Positions 30,161 to 40,322 of a DNA stretch of 64,000 nt are shown piece by piece. Every line of letters starts with the position of its first letter. Position 1 is the first letter of the stretch. A program made the translations under genes and the position numbers. A model generated the notes under the pieces. That model was not told the origin of the DNA, did not search any database, and saw only the letters and a list, made by a program, of their open reading frames with translations. The stretch comes from Brachypterus glaber (lineage: Eukaryota; Arthropoda; Insecta; Coleoptera; Kateretidae), in NCBI GenBank assembly GCA_958510825.1, contig OY294048.1:24287283-24351282 (forward strand), given 5' to 3'.

Positions 30161-31765
30161 TTAATTCTCGACTAATGCTTTGTATTCTTTGAATTTTTCT
30201 GTCACTTCAAATTTTTCCCGAAGAAAATATATTACGGTTTTTCTTGAAAAATCGTCCGTAAATGTTAAAAAATATTTAGCACCTCCAATGGAATTGGTTT
30301 GCATCGGGCCACAAATATCGGAATGGACTAAATCCAGTGTATTTTCAGCTCGCCTGCCTCCAGACTTATCGAATGGTTCATGATGTAGCTTTCCTTTTAT
30401 ACAACTTTCGCATTTTTCTTGAACACTATCTGTAAATGTTATACCATCAGATATTTTTTTCAATATTTTTATGGATTGTTCATTTAAATGCCCAAGTCGG
30501 CGATGCCAAAGCTCATATGTATCTTCAACTTTTATTGAGTTTGCTAACAGGTTATCATGAGGTTGAGTTTGATCTAGACAGTACATACCATTTATTTCAG
30601 TAGCTGTAGCCATAATTTCTTTAGCATTCAGTAAAACATTTTTTGTTGTCAGTCTACATCCATAAGTTTGGTCAAAAATAACACTAAGTCCAGTTTTAAC
30701 GATTTTACTTACAGAAAGTAGATTTAATGCTAAGTCGGGGACATGAACTACATCTTTTACTGTTACGGTCTTCTCATTGCTTAGAAGAATATCAAGTTCA
30801 CCTGTTCCTGTACACTTCAGTTTAGTGCCATGTGCAATTCCCAAGTCTCTGCTTGAATTTTCTTGGAATAATTTTAAAACCTCTAGGTGTGGTGTAAAGT
30901 GAGCCGTTGCTCCAGAATCTATTATCCATTTCTTGGACATTTCAGTAGATTTATCACACGAAAATACAAAATAACTATTTTCTTCTTTTCTAGGAGTAGA
31001 TTTCTTTGGTTTGGGACAAGAATCAGCTTTGTGATTATACTCATTACAATTGTAACATCTCGGAACTCTATAACGTTGTTTCGTATTTTTGTTAAATGGT
31101 TTTCTGCTGATAAAAACTGAATCTGAACTCGTAGTATTTCCAAGGTTTTTAACATTATCCTGCAGTAGTAAACTTTTAACAAATTCTGTCGTGGTAGCTT
31201 GTTTAGAGCCCTGTATTTCCAATATCAGTGGTTTGTACTCTTCAGGAAGACCACCAAGGATTATTCCACCAACAATATTGTCCTTGAATGGTTCACCAAT
31301 ATTTTCTAGTTGTTCAGAAATTTTTAAAATTTTATCAACATAGTCCTGCATTGACGAACACAATTCAAATTTTGTTTTAAACAACTTCGAGTATAGTCCA
31401 ATTAATATTACTATACCCGAATCCTCATAAGCTTTTCGGAGATTTTCCCATGCTTCCTTAGCTGTTTTAGCCTTTTTAGTTACGGAGGTTGCACATGGTT
31501 TTAATGATAAGTTGATTTTTGCAAGAGTTTTCTGGTCTAAGTCTGGGTTTACAATTTCATTTTCCGTTGTTTTAATGCAGATCCACAATCCTGCATCAAC
31601 GAGAAAGTTCTTCATCCAAAATTTCCATTCATTATAGTTGGAACCATCTAGATGTTTTGATTCAGCCAGACCACCCACTGAACTAGAAATCACGGTAGCC
31701 TTAGTTGCACATTTGAGCTGTAATTCTCTTCGGAGTGCGGCTATTTCTGCGCCCATTTCTTCCAA
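30161..31765 (-). pseudogene. pol: Copia Gag, protease and integrase N-terminal half
   Basis: The ATG at 31765 opens 534 codons. Gag (UBN2-like) comes first, with 'LDGSNYNEWKFWMKNFLVDA'; then a zinc knuckle 'CYNCNEYNHKADSCPK' near residue 238 and the protease 'WIIDSGATAHFT' near 282. The integrase finger follows ('LWHRRLGHLNEQSIKIL', 'CESCIKGK') with the first catalytic Asp in 'LVHSDICGP'. A TAA at 30161 interrupts the frame, which continues beyond it ('CLRTDNGKEYVNR', 'AERLNRTLVEK'). Gag packages RNA and integrase inserts cDNA. The copy is otherwise well kept. Confidence 0.88.
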
Positions 31766-31900
31766 CGTAGTAATTTTTTAAAGAAATGTCACTGTCAAAA
31801 AATCTTTTAAGATATTTTTTATCACCTTTTTTTTGCGGATACGATCAAATTTTTCAAAATATCACTTTGTAACGGTCCTCAGTGTATAAGGCCCATAACC

Positions 31901-31967
31901 TAATAGCAGAAGAATATCCAGCAGGGAAAACAGGAGAAGAAAATGATATGAACTGTGTATTCTAACA
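31901..31967 (-). repeat. Copia 5' LTR (67 bp, internally deleted)
   Basis: Same ends as the 3' LTR, but TGTTAGAATA joins directly to CACAGTTC, losing 73 bp that would include much of the promoter. The primer-binding site adjoins at 31900. Confidence 0.85.
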
Positions 31968-33743
31968 GTTTATAACTATTATTCTTTATCGCTAGATATT
32001 TGTAACTTAGCACAAACAGATCATATTTTTTTAGAATGTAAAAATCAATTACGCTATATTAAAACAAAGTTTCTTTCCATAAAAGAGTTATATAAAATAA
32101 TATCACATGAAATAAATACTTTATCACGTAGAAAACGTGGATTAATAAATTTTGTTGGCGATGCATTTAAATGGCTGTTTGGTATTCCCGACGCAGAAGA
32201 CTCACAATTTTATACAGATTCAATCAATAAAATAATAAATAACGAAAAACAAACTGAAGTTCTTATGCAACAGCAAGTTTCTGTAATTTCTCAAACTATT
32301 TCTAATTTTAATAACTCCATTTTAAAAATGAATGAAAATATTTTAATATTAAATAAAAATTTAAAATATTTTAACAAATTTGTTGAAGATTTTAAAAATA
32401 AATTAGATTTTGAGATTGAAATTTCTAATCACTTAATTTTATTAATAGAAATGACAGATGAAATTCAAGGTATCTTAGAAAATTATGTTAATGATGTTTC
32501 TTTAATTCAACATAGAATAACTAATTATAGAATTTTAGCTCCAGAAATTTTATATAAAGAGTTACAAAAAGTTTCAACAAAGTTTAACTTACCAATTCCT
32601 TTAACAAAAGAAAATGTCTATACTTATTATAAATTAATAACTTTAAAATCATTTATTAAAGATAAACTCTTAGTAATTTCCTTTGAAATTCCAATTGTCT
32701 TATCAAATGAGTTTAATTTATATCAAATATTTTCGTTATAAAATCCACATAAGGAAGATGCTAGTTTATTTTCTTATATAGAACCTTCCAAACCATATAT
32801 CCTATTTTCCTTCACAAGAACTCTTTATATTCTGTTTGAGGATCTTGATGATTGTATTCAATACCTTCCAACGAAATGGTTATGCAAAAATATTCATACC
32901 ATAAAGAAATCCACAAATGAAGAATGTGAAGTTCAACTTTTAATGAAAACTACAACGAGAATTCCAAAATCCTGTAAAACAAGAAGCCTACATGCTGACT
33001 TAGAAATTTGGCACTCACTACAACAAAATCAATGGGTATTTATTACATCAAAACCAACACAAATTTCAATTGTTTGCAACAATGAAGATAGCCAAAGGGA
33101 AATCATAAGGAATTATGGCATTTTAAAATTAAATTCTAACTGCAAGGCATTTACAAATCAAGTAACTTTACAAACTCAAAATTTGCTTATAACTCAAAAC
33201 CTAACGAATGAAATCACATTAACAGACATCACAGAAGATGATTGCTTTAAGAAGCTCAAGAAAAACTTAACAATTAACTCAATTAATCTAGAACCAATTA
33301 AACTTGCAAACTTGGACTTGCATGAGTTAAAATACGAGCAACACAAATTAAATGAATTCGACGAACAGATTCAGCAACAACTCAACAAACCATTTATTAT
33401 TAAACAGTCATTTTGGTATACCACAGTTTTATCAACAATCCTTGGACTAATTATACTATACTTACTCTACAAGTTTTTAAAATATTTTGGAGTTACAAAT
33501 CTTCTTCGCCGATGTTGGATTTCCAACTCTAAGCAAGAATCATGTCTTCCATGCTTACAAATATTCAATCAATGCCACAAGGAACCAATCGAACATCCCA
33601 CGATTGTACATTATGATGCCGAACTACAAAGATTAAATTATCCAATTCCACTTCAGTATATATCTTCGGAGGGTCAATATAAAAAGATTCCACAATTTCT
33701 TCTCCAAGGCGTTCTAGCCGAATTAAAACGAAGAAACGAATAA

Positions 33744-34036
33744 TGACAGAATAAAAGACGTTATTTTCATATAAAATAATCATTTTATCAATTTTATATA
33801 ATTCAATTTTATTTTATATAATTATTATATTTTACTATTTTACTAATTTTATTAAGTTTTCATATTTTATATGTTTTAATAATTTTATAATATTGTGACC
33901 TAGAATAAGTTGAAATATTTAAGTACCAATTATACTAATTTTATACTCTGTATTTTGTTTCAGATTTTTGTTTTCAATTTTTCAATTTTCTTCAAAAATC
34001 TCAAAATATTAACAAAAATCTCAAACGCCCCCGAGC
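33744..34036 (+). other. Errantivirus 3' non-coding region before 3' LTR
   Basis: AT-rich stretch between the env stop and the LTR. A clean polypurine tract is not obvious: the sequence before the LTR reads CGCCCCCGAGC. Confidence 0.5.
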
Positions 34037-34363
34037 TGTTGGCACCCCCAATATATTGCCCCTTATTATAAATATATTTTTGCTGACTTACTCATATTAT
34101 GATGACTCATCATTTTTTCAATAAATAGACGACGGGTGCCTACACCGCAGGATTAATAATTTTGCATTCATACATTTAACATGTTGCTATTGTAAAGTTA
34201 GTTCAGTAATAAAATATAAAAGTTAATGAGGTGTCTTAATTCAAAGTGATTGGTAAAATGGAAGTGACTTCAAAATATTAAAGTTTTGGAACAACTATAA
34301 AGTTACCCTGGTGTCAGAAACTGTCTTTTTAAAAATTCACCTTGTATATCGAGGTATACAACA
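34037..34363 (+). repeat. Errantivirus 3' LTR
   Basis: Pairs with the 5' LTR. Lacks the TATAAATA present there and has a small insertion near GCATTCATACATTTAACATG. Ends ATACAACA, followed by the ATCT target duplication at 34364. Confidence 0.9.
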
Positions 34364-34389
34364 ATCTATTTAAAATCTTTAAATTCACA

Positions 34390-35215
34390 ATAACTTAAGC
34401 GTTTGTCACCATTAGATTTGTCTGTTAGAAATATAGATCTGGACGTAGATCGCATTTAACGACCACCCCCAAACTTAATAAATAGCACACAGCTGATTTC
34501 ATTAAGGTTATTTTTTTGTAACAATTTTTGGTTAGACAGATAACTCTGAAAATTAGTAATATTGATTGGGACGAGGATAGCATTTAACGACCACTCCCAA
34601 ACTTAATAAATACATGCATACAGCTGATTTTATTAAGGTTTTTTCTGTCTGTGACAGTGTATGTATGGTTATTGGGCAAATAATTCTGAAAATTAGTAAT
34701 ATTGATCGGGATATGGATCGCATTTAACGACCACCCCCAAACTTAATAATCGCACACAGCTGATTTCATTAAGGTTTTTTCTATTTGCGACAATTTATGG
34801 TTATTAGGCACATAATTCTGAAAGTTAGTAATATTGATTGGGACATGGATCACATTTAACGACTACCCCCAAACTTAATAAATCGCACACAGCTGATTTC
34901 ATTAAGGTATTTTCTGTTTGTGGTCATTAAGCAGATAATTCTGAAACTTAATAATATTGATCGGGACATAGATCGTATTAACGACCACCCCCAATATTAA
35001 TAAATCGCACACAGCTGATTTCATTAAGGTTTTTTCCCGTCTGTGACAATTTATGGTTATTAGGCCGATAAATTTTAAAATTAGTAATATTGATCGGGTC
35101 GCATTTAATAACCACCACCAAACTTAATAAATCGCACACAGCTGATTTCATTAAGGTTTTTTCTGTCTGTGGCAATTTATGGTTATTAATTATATATCTG
35201 AAAATTAGTGTAATT
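34390..35215. repeat. Satellite-like tandem array, about 6-7 units of 119-148 bp
   Basis: Each unit contains CATTTAACGACCACCCCCAA, then CTTAATAAATCGCACACAGC, TGATTTCATTAAGG and ATTCTGAAAATTAGTAATAT. Unit starts lie near 34452, 34571, 34719, 34852, 34975 and 35101. Spacing and sequence vary by several per cent, so the array is old. No coding content is seen. It adjoins the errantivirus target duplication. Confidence 0.85.
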
Positions 35216-35610
35216 AGTGGAATTTTGTAACCTCCAAAACTCTCCAAAACTGAGGAATTTTTTGTAACTTTTGCTCAAAGTGCATAAAAAATTCTCGAGC
35301 TACATCTTTAGAATGCGACTTTTTGGGTAATATGGATTTTGGTTCTAGAGATTGTGCCCCGTTTAGTGTCTCATATCCCTCTTTTAGTGAGCAGAGCGAT
35401 ACTTGTTTAAAAAACCGTCTTTTTTTTAACGAGGGAGTTGAGTTTGAAGCATTTGATAGGGCATTCCTAAAGGAACTTTTTAAAGAGTGTAGGTCCTGAC
35501 CTGTGTTTTCCAAAGATTTTAAAATTTTTTACTTGTTCCCCAAAACCCGACCCAAAAAGAAAATCTTTGGGAATTGCTTTCTCTGCCATGACGGATTTTT
35601 CTAGTTATTC
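35214..35610 (-). pseudogene. Unrecognised ORF pair, possible gene fragment
   Basis: A start at about 35608 ('MAEKAIPKDFLFGSGFGEQV') stops after 41 codons. A second frame at 35513-35214 encodes 'QDLHSLKSSFRNALSNASNS' followed by Lys- and Glu-rich sequence ending 'FWRVLEV'. A one-base shift would connect them. I do not recognise a domain. It could be the first exon of a host gene relic or the start of an element's ORF1. Confidence 0.25.
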
Positions 35611-35631
35611 TCTGTTCTTTTAGACCTCATG

Positions 35632-36350
35632 TAGTAGTAGTAGTAGTAGTAGTAGTAAATTTTTGGGTTAGCCAAAGCCGGACGTCTGTCTGCCTCCTTA
35701 TCAGTCTGTCTTCTTACATTTCTGCTTAGTAGTAGTAGTAGTAGTAAATTTTTGGGTTGGCCAAAGCCGGACAACTAGGCCATTTCTGGCCCTTTTTGTC
35801 ACCCCAGGCAATCCCAGCCATTTACTAATTTGAGTCCTCCCTGAACCTGCCCGTCCTTTCAATAAAGGTCAGGATATTGGCCCATGGAAGATCTCTTAGT
35901 TCCTCTTGGTTAAGTCTTTGAGTTTCCAAGACTTGCAACCTGATCCTGTCGTATCTGACACGCTCGGCTAAGTAATGAGAGGATGTTTCATCCTCTCCGC
36001 ACTCTGGGCATAGCGGATTCTCTAGAATCCGAATTGTTGCCAGGTGCTTTCTTAGCTTGCAGTGGCCCGTGAGGACCCCTAAAAGTTGTCTGAGTGCAGT
36101 TCTTCCTTTTTCCAGCAACCAGTCGGTCTTTGATTTGCTTGGGCCAGCCAGGAAGTCCCTAGCTTGCCGGCAACCGTCGACCGCCCTCCATTGCTCCTTT
36201 AGCTTGGTATAAGCTCACTCATCGAGAGCGTTCTTTACTTGCTTCCTTGTAACACCTAATATAGGTTCCGGCCCCGTGCAGGCCATCCCTGATCCGAGTC
36301 TTGCAAGTTCATCTGCCTTCTCGTTTCCGGGAATTCCACTATGACCCGGC
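35632..36350 (-). mobile_element. LINE 3' end with RNase H tail (family X), (TAC)n tail, two stacked copies
   Basis: On the minus strand: RNase H end ('VPGHSGIPGNEKADELARLG', 36341-36282), stop, then a C-terminal domain in another frame (36118-35825, 'LTGHCKLRKHLATIRILENP' and 'CPECGEDETSSHYLAE', a C-x2-C...H motif). A 3' UTR with (TAC)n tail ends at about 35730. A second, 98-bp 3' end of the same family lies at 35632-35729. The domain plan matches the LOA/I-type LINE at 19491. Cut at 36350 by the outer edge of the large inverted repeat. Confidence 0.7.
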
Positions 36351-37730
36351 AGGTGAGATAGCAGATATTATTGCTATACCTCTATATCATATAATAAACA
36401 ATCCGTTTAAAACGGGGACTTTTCCCGATTTACTTAGAACCGGGAGATGTATACCAATTTTTAAAAAGGGAGAACACGACAAAGTTGAGAATTATCATCC
36501 GGTCTGTATCCAGTGTTTTTTCCAGAATACTAGAAAAGGCAATGGCACATAGACTAATGGATTATTTTGAAATTTTTTCTCTATTGGCCTCGTCACAGCA
36601 CGGATTCAAAAAAAAGAAAAACACATCCACAGCTCTATATGATTCTATAAAAACAATAACCAAAGCTCGTGACGATAAATTCCGGGTAGCCGGAATTTAT
36701 TTCGATCTTACAAAGGCTTTCGATCTAGTTAGGCATGAATGCCTTCTAGAAAAACTAGAATCATATGGAAAATCAGGTCAATGGATTAAATCCTACTTAA
36801 AAAACAGAACACAATACGTCAAAATTAACGGAAAAAAATCCAGGACTACCCCTTGTGAGTACGGCGTGCCACAAGGGGGTGTATTATCGCCCTAGCTTTT
36901 TCTAGTGTTCTGCAACGACCTACTACAAAAATTAAAGGAAGTGAGTGGTACGCAGGTTTTCCAGTTCGCCGACGATACGTTCATTGACCTATCAGCGGCA
37001 GACCTTAAAGATCTAAGCCGAATTGCAAATGACGTTCTACGACTTATGCTAGAATGGTGCCATGAAAACGGTCTTCTACTTAACCCTAAAAAATCGGCAA
37101 TCATACAGTTTTATAATCTATATAACGCAAACAAAACCGAATGTATTTGGGTCCACTCAAATAGTGACAGCATACCGGTTGTCGAAAATACAACATTTCT
37201 CGGTATAAATGTCGATTTCACTTTAGGCTTTAGTGTCCATGTAGACAGTGTCACGAAACGAATACATAGTATACTGTACGCCGTAAGACTGTTAAAAGAA
37301 AAAGTGTCACTAAATCTACTTAAAATGTTCTATTTTGCCTACGTTCAAAGCTACCTAAACTACGGATTAACAATTTGGGGATCATCCGCAAACCTATAAA
37401 GAATACTGTTTGCTCAAAAACGCTTAATGCGTCTTATGAGCAATGTGGGATATCTGAAACACACAGCACCTATTTTTACCAAGCTCAATATAATGACTAT
37501 ATTCATTATATTTGTATAACATGGTTCTGTTAGCGAAAAATTCTCCTGAACTTTTTACTACAAACGGCTCAATGAATAGAGCTGTGTCTACCAGACATAC
37601 CCACCAATTTAGTATTCCTTCCCATAGAACTACTACCTTCGAAAAGTCACCCCAGTATATGGCCATTCGGATCTATAATAAGTTTCCAGTCTCTATAAAA
37701 GAGCTGCCCTTTAACAAATTTAAAATTTGA
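36351..37730 (+). pseudogene. LINE RT fragment, left arm (family Y)
   Basis: RT motifs in order: 'IPIFKKGEHDKVENY', 'SRILEKAMAHRLMDYF', 'SQHGFKKKKNTSTAL', 'IYFDLTKAFDLVRHE', 'YGVPQGGVLSP', catalytic 'QFADDTFIDL' near 36965 and 'GLLLNPKKSAII'. Lesions: a frameshift near 36500, a TAG at 36893-36895 absent from the right arm, and a TAA at 37397 shared by both arms. The C-terminal piece is at 37512-37730. Truncated at 36351 by the arm boundary; the right-arm copy continues upstream into its endonuclease. Confidence 0.8.
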
Positions 37731-37924
37731 TTTTTTTTTCGCAAACCCTTTTTTGGATTGCAGGGATATTTTAATTTTAACAATTAAATAAATTTTACAT
37801 AATCTGGAAATTCATCCATGTTTTGTTAAAAAATAATGTGTGACTCCTTATAGTGAAGTTAAATGTTAACTAGGTTAAAATTTATTTTATTTTAGTCAAA
37901 CTTCACGTGTGATAAAATTGTTTA

Positions 37925-37972
37925 TTACTGCAGTTTCGTTAACTATTTACGTTAACATCATCAGATACTACT
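37925..37972 (-). ncRNA. Hammerhead ribozyme-like motif (PLE-B, copy 1)
   Basis: Minus strand: intact core CTGATGA (37964-37958), one bulged T, stem II GTTAAC/GTTAAC with a 7-nt loop, GAAA (37937-37934), a 2-3 bp stem III (ACTGCAGT) and a GTA site. Stem I is weak by eye (about 3 bp). Minimal hammerheads with tiny stem III occur in Penelope-like pLTRs. Confidence 0.5.
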
Positions 37973-38562
37973 AAAATAACAAAAGGCGGTATAAGAAAAA
38001 ATTTATGAAAAAGATTTCATTAAAAAACTTACCTAATATTATAAAAACATTTTAAAAAGTTAGAATTTACATTAAAATTAAAGAATTACACAATTTAAAC
38101 ACAATTTAAAACTTAAAAAAACAGTAATAAACAAATTAAAAATGACACTGGAGAATGTCAAACAGGGACTATAAAAGTATAAATGCAGAACTTAAACTAT
38201 TCTGTGTCTCCTGTGAATGGAATGGAAGTCGTGAGGAGGAGGTGTGCAACCAGGTGGCGCTGGTGGACGGGGAATGAGTTTATTAGAAGCAAGCTAGTGT
38301 AAGTGCCCTACAGACAAAAAACACAATTATTTACCTAAAAAAGAGTTGTGGACGTGATGCGGGCATCAGATTACATCACTTTTTTTTTTTTTTGCTGCCA
38401 CCTTAAGTGAAGGCTCCGAAATCCGACGTTGTCAACAAACTCAAAGCGTTTCAGTTGAATGTACAGATATCCGATAGTGTTTTTAAAATATCAGAAATTA
38501 TTGTCAATGCTGCCACCTATGACAAGTATCCGAAATTTGTACACATAACGGGGATCGCACAA

Positions 38563-39219
38563 TCAAATGAACAACTTAAATAAGGTATTTTTTGTGAATG
38601 TTATCTGTTTATTTAAGAGGTCGTTAGGGCACCTACCTAAATATGTAGTTATTTCAAGTTCCTCTAGTAAACTCAATCTTGTTTTATTGTATTCTGTGTG
38701 TAGAATTTTGATTCCTTTGTTTTTGTCGAAGTAATGGTTGTTATCAAATAAGTGGTTTAGGAAGTGTGAGAAGTGATTATTATCAAAATGCTCTTTAAGC
38801 CTAACTGCGACGTACCTTTCAGTTTTCCCGATGTAGAAACATTCACAGGAGTCACAGGACAGCTTATAAATCCCAGGTTGTGTCATTGGGTCAAGGGTGT
38901 CTTTGTTTCTTACAAGGAGGGACTTAAGATTTTGTGAACTACTGAAGGAGATATTAACATTGCATTGTTGTCTAATTGTATTCGCGATTTGTTGGCTAAT
39001 TGGCCCTATGTATGGAATTGATACGTAATGGGTGGGATTTTCGTTAATTATTTCTAATGCTGTTACGTTGTTATTAAATATTTTTTGTCTTTTCTTGTAT
39101 AATATTTTATCAATGAGATTTGGGTGAAAGCCATTGTTGTGCGCGACTTGCTTTATTATGTTTATTTCTAAATTTAGGTTCTCTGGGGAGAGGGGGGTTA
39201 ATAAGGCGCGGTGTATCAT
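38563..39219 (-). CDS. PLE-B GIY-YIG endonuclease domain ORF, left arm
   Basis: 218 codons open on the minus strand. The N-terminal part resembles the Penelope region between RT and endonuclease ('LINKIL'-type helices, 'YIGPISQQIANTIRQQCNV'). The nuclease has 'GIYKLSCDSCECFYIGKTER' near residues 116-135, the GIY and YIG signature with its Cys cluster, then 'RLKEH' and 'ELEITTYLGRC'. In Penelope-like elements this domain nicks target DNA. The right-arm copy has lost this reading frame. RT is not joined upstream, so this is a fragment of the full protein despite being open. Confidence 0.78.
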   Translation of the reverse strand: MIHRALLTPLSPENLNLEINIIKQVAHNNGFHPNLIDKILYKKRQKIFNNNVTALEIINENPTHYVSIPYIGPISQQIANTIRQQCNVNISFSSSQNLKSLLVRNKDTLDPMTQPGIYKLSCDSCECFYIGKTERYVAVRLKEHFDNNHFSHFLNHLFDNNHYFDKNKGIKILHTEYNKTRLSLLEELEITTYLGRCPNDLLNKQITFTKNTLFKLFI

Positions 39220-39233
39220 GCTATTATAGGCTG

Positions 39234-39439
39234 CTAATTTATGTTGATAGGGGCTGTTTGAATGAGAGGGGATAGTGTGTTTTTTCGATAAATATTGAAT
39301 GAATGTTTTTTGTTAATTTTGGAAAGTGTTAGGTCTAAGAAGTTAATTTGGTTGTCAGACTCAAGTTCAATTGTGAATTTGATGTTGTCATCTAAACTAT
39401 TTATGTAGTCGAAAAATAAAAAGAGTTGGATTGTAGTAC
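39234..39439 (-). pseudogene. PLE-B RT C-terminal fragment, left arm
   Basis: 'FFDYINSLDDNIKFTIELES' followed by 'INFLDLTLSKINKKHSF' matches the thumb end of Penelope RTs. The reading frame extends right to 39500, but that part ('NKVFFVNVICLFKRSLG') is the inverted pLTR read in the wrong sense. Upstream RT is replaced by the pLTR. Confidence 0.65.
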
Positions 39440-40087
39440 CTAACGACCTCTTAAATAAACAGATAACATTCACAAAAAATACCTTATTTAAGTTGTTCAT
39501 TTGATTGTGCGATCCCCGTTATGTGTACAAATTTCGGATACTTGTCATAGGTGGCAGCATTGACAATTTCTGATATTTTAAAAACACTATCGGATATCTC
39601 TACACTCAACTGAAACGCTTTGAGTTTGTTGACAACATCGGATTTCGGAGCCTTCACTTAAGGTGGCAGCAAAAAAAAAAAGTGATGTAATCTGATGCCC
39701 GCATCACGTCCACAACTCTTTTTTAGGTAAATAATTGTGTTTTTTTGTCTGTAGGGCACTTACACTAGCTTGCTTCTAATAAACTCATTCCCCGTCCACC
39801 AGCGCCACCTGGTTGCACACCTCCTCCTCACGACTTTCATTCCATTCACAGGAGACACAGAATGGTTTAAGTTCTGCATTTATACTTTTATAGTCCCTGT
39901 TTGACATTCTCCAGTGTCATTTTTAATTTGTTTATTACTATTTTTTAAGTTTTAAATTGTGTTTAAATTGTGTAATTCTTTAATTTTAATGTAAATTCTA
40001 ACTTTTTAAAATGTTTTTATAATATTAGGTTTTTTAATGAAATCTTTTTCATAAATTTTTTCTTATACCGCCTTTTGTTATTTTAGT

Positions 40088-40136
40088 AGTATCTGATGAT
40101 GTTAACGTAAATAGTTAACGAAACTGCAGTAATAAA
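40088..40136 (+). ncRNA. Hammerhead ribozyme-like motif (PLE-B, copy 2)
   Basis: Inverted mate of the copy at 37925: CTGATGA at 40093-40099, stem II GTTAAC/GTTAAC, GAAA at 40120-40123, ACTGCAGTA. Core and stems are identical to copy 1. Confidence 0.5.
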
Positions 40137-40322
40137 CAATTTTATCACACGTGAAGTTTGACTAAAATAAAATAAATTTTAACCTAGTTAATTAAATAAA
40201 TTGTGATATTTTATATAAGTGTGTATATGTTACAGATGCTTACATTAGTTATATATATATTTTAGATTTTAAGCTTTCACGGCCATTAAGATATAAAGAA
40301 CTTTCACTTTCGGGTTTAGACC

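Larger units (their letters stand above)
27638..31967 (-). mobile_element. Ty1/copia retrotransposon inserted in errantivirus env
   Basis: Target duplication GTTTA at 27633-27637 and 31968-31972. LTRs read TGTTAGAATA...CTGCTATTA on the minus strand: 140 bp at the 3' end (27638-27777) and only 67 bp at the 5' end (31901-31967), which lacks 73 internal bp. The primer-binding site GGTTATGGGC (31900-31891) is of the initiator-tRNA-Met half-molecule type typical of copia. A polypurine tract with GTGGGGG adjoins the 3' LTR. One gag-pol frame of about 4 kb lies between, with few lesions. Confidence 0.92.
27372..33743 (+). pseudogene. env: Errantivirus envelope glycoprotein, interrupted by copia
   Basis: The first part (27372-27637) overlaps the end of pol in another frame. 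It has a hydrophobic signal-like stretch near residues 20-40 and then the N-terminal pattern of errantiviral F-type Env. The copia element interrupts it at 27638-31967. The second part (31968-33743) has a basic furin-like site followed by a hydrophobic fusion-peptide-like segment near 32135-32200, heptad-like helices, and a transmembrane helix near 33413-33480 with a cytoplasmic tail. A single in-frame TAA at 32739-32741 is a second lesion. The F-type fold is a membrane-fusion protein related to baculovirus F. This copy cannot make it. Confidence 0.82.
15248..34363 (+). mobile_element. Errantivirus (gypsy-group LTR retrotransposon with env), provirus with two nested insertions
   Basis: Bounded by LTRs of 327 bp (15248-15574 and 34037-34363), both starting TGTTGGCACCCCC and ending TATACAACA, with 4-bp target duplications ATCT at 15244-15247 and 34364-34367. 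Inside in order: tRNA-Leu-type primer-binding site, gag, protease, RT-RNase H, a macro domain, integrase, env. Without the LINE (19363-25083) and copia (27638-31967) insertions it is about 9 kb, normal for the group. Every gene has at least one lesion, so it cannot make its proteins. Confidence 0.9.
37866..40196 (-). mobile_element. Penelope-like element PLE-B with inverted pLTRs, left arm
   Basis: Two inverted pLTR-like arms (37866-38627 and 39440-40196, about 760 bp each) flank a core of about 810 bp encoding the end of RT and a GIY-YIG endonuclease on the minus strand. Each pLTR has a hammerhead-like motif. Most of the RT is missing. Inverted pLTR copies are a known arrangement for Penelope-like elements. 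The whole palindrome sits inside the larger inverted repeat and recurs at 52320-55030. Confidence 0.75.

Noticed and set aside
34390..35215. CRISPR array
   Set aside because: Regular repeats but no spacers: the whole 119-148-bp unit is repeated. A eukaryotic satellite.
40255..40322. Hairpin CACGGCC...GACCGTG before PLE-C as a regulatory element
   Set aside because: A short stem with one non-Watson-Crick pair, present only because the arms are duplicated; no further support.
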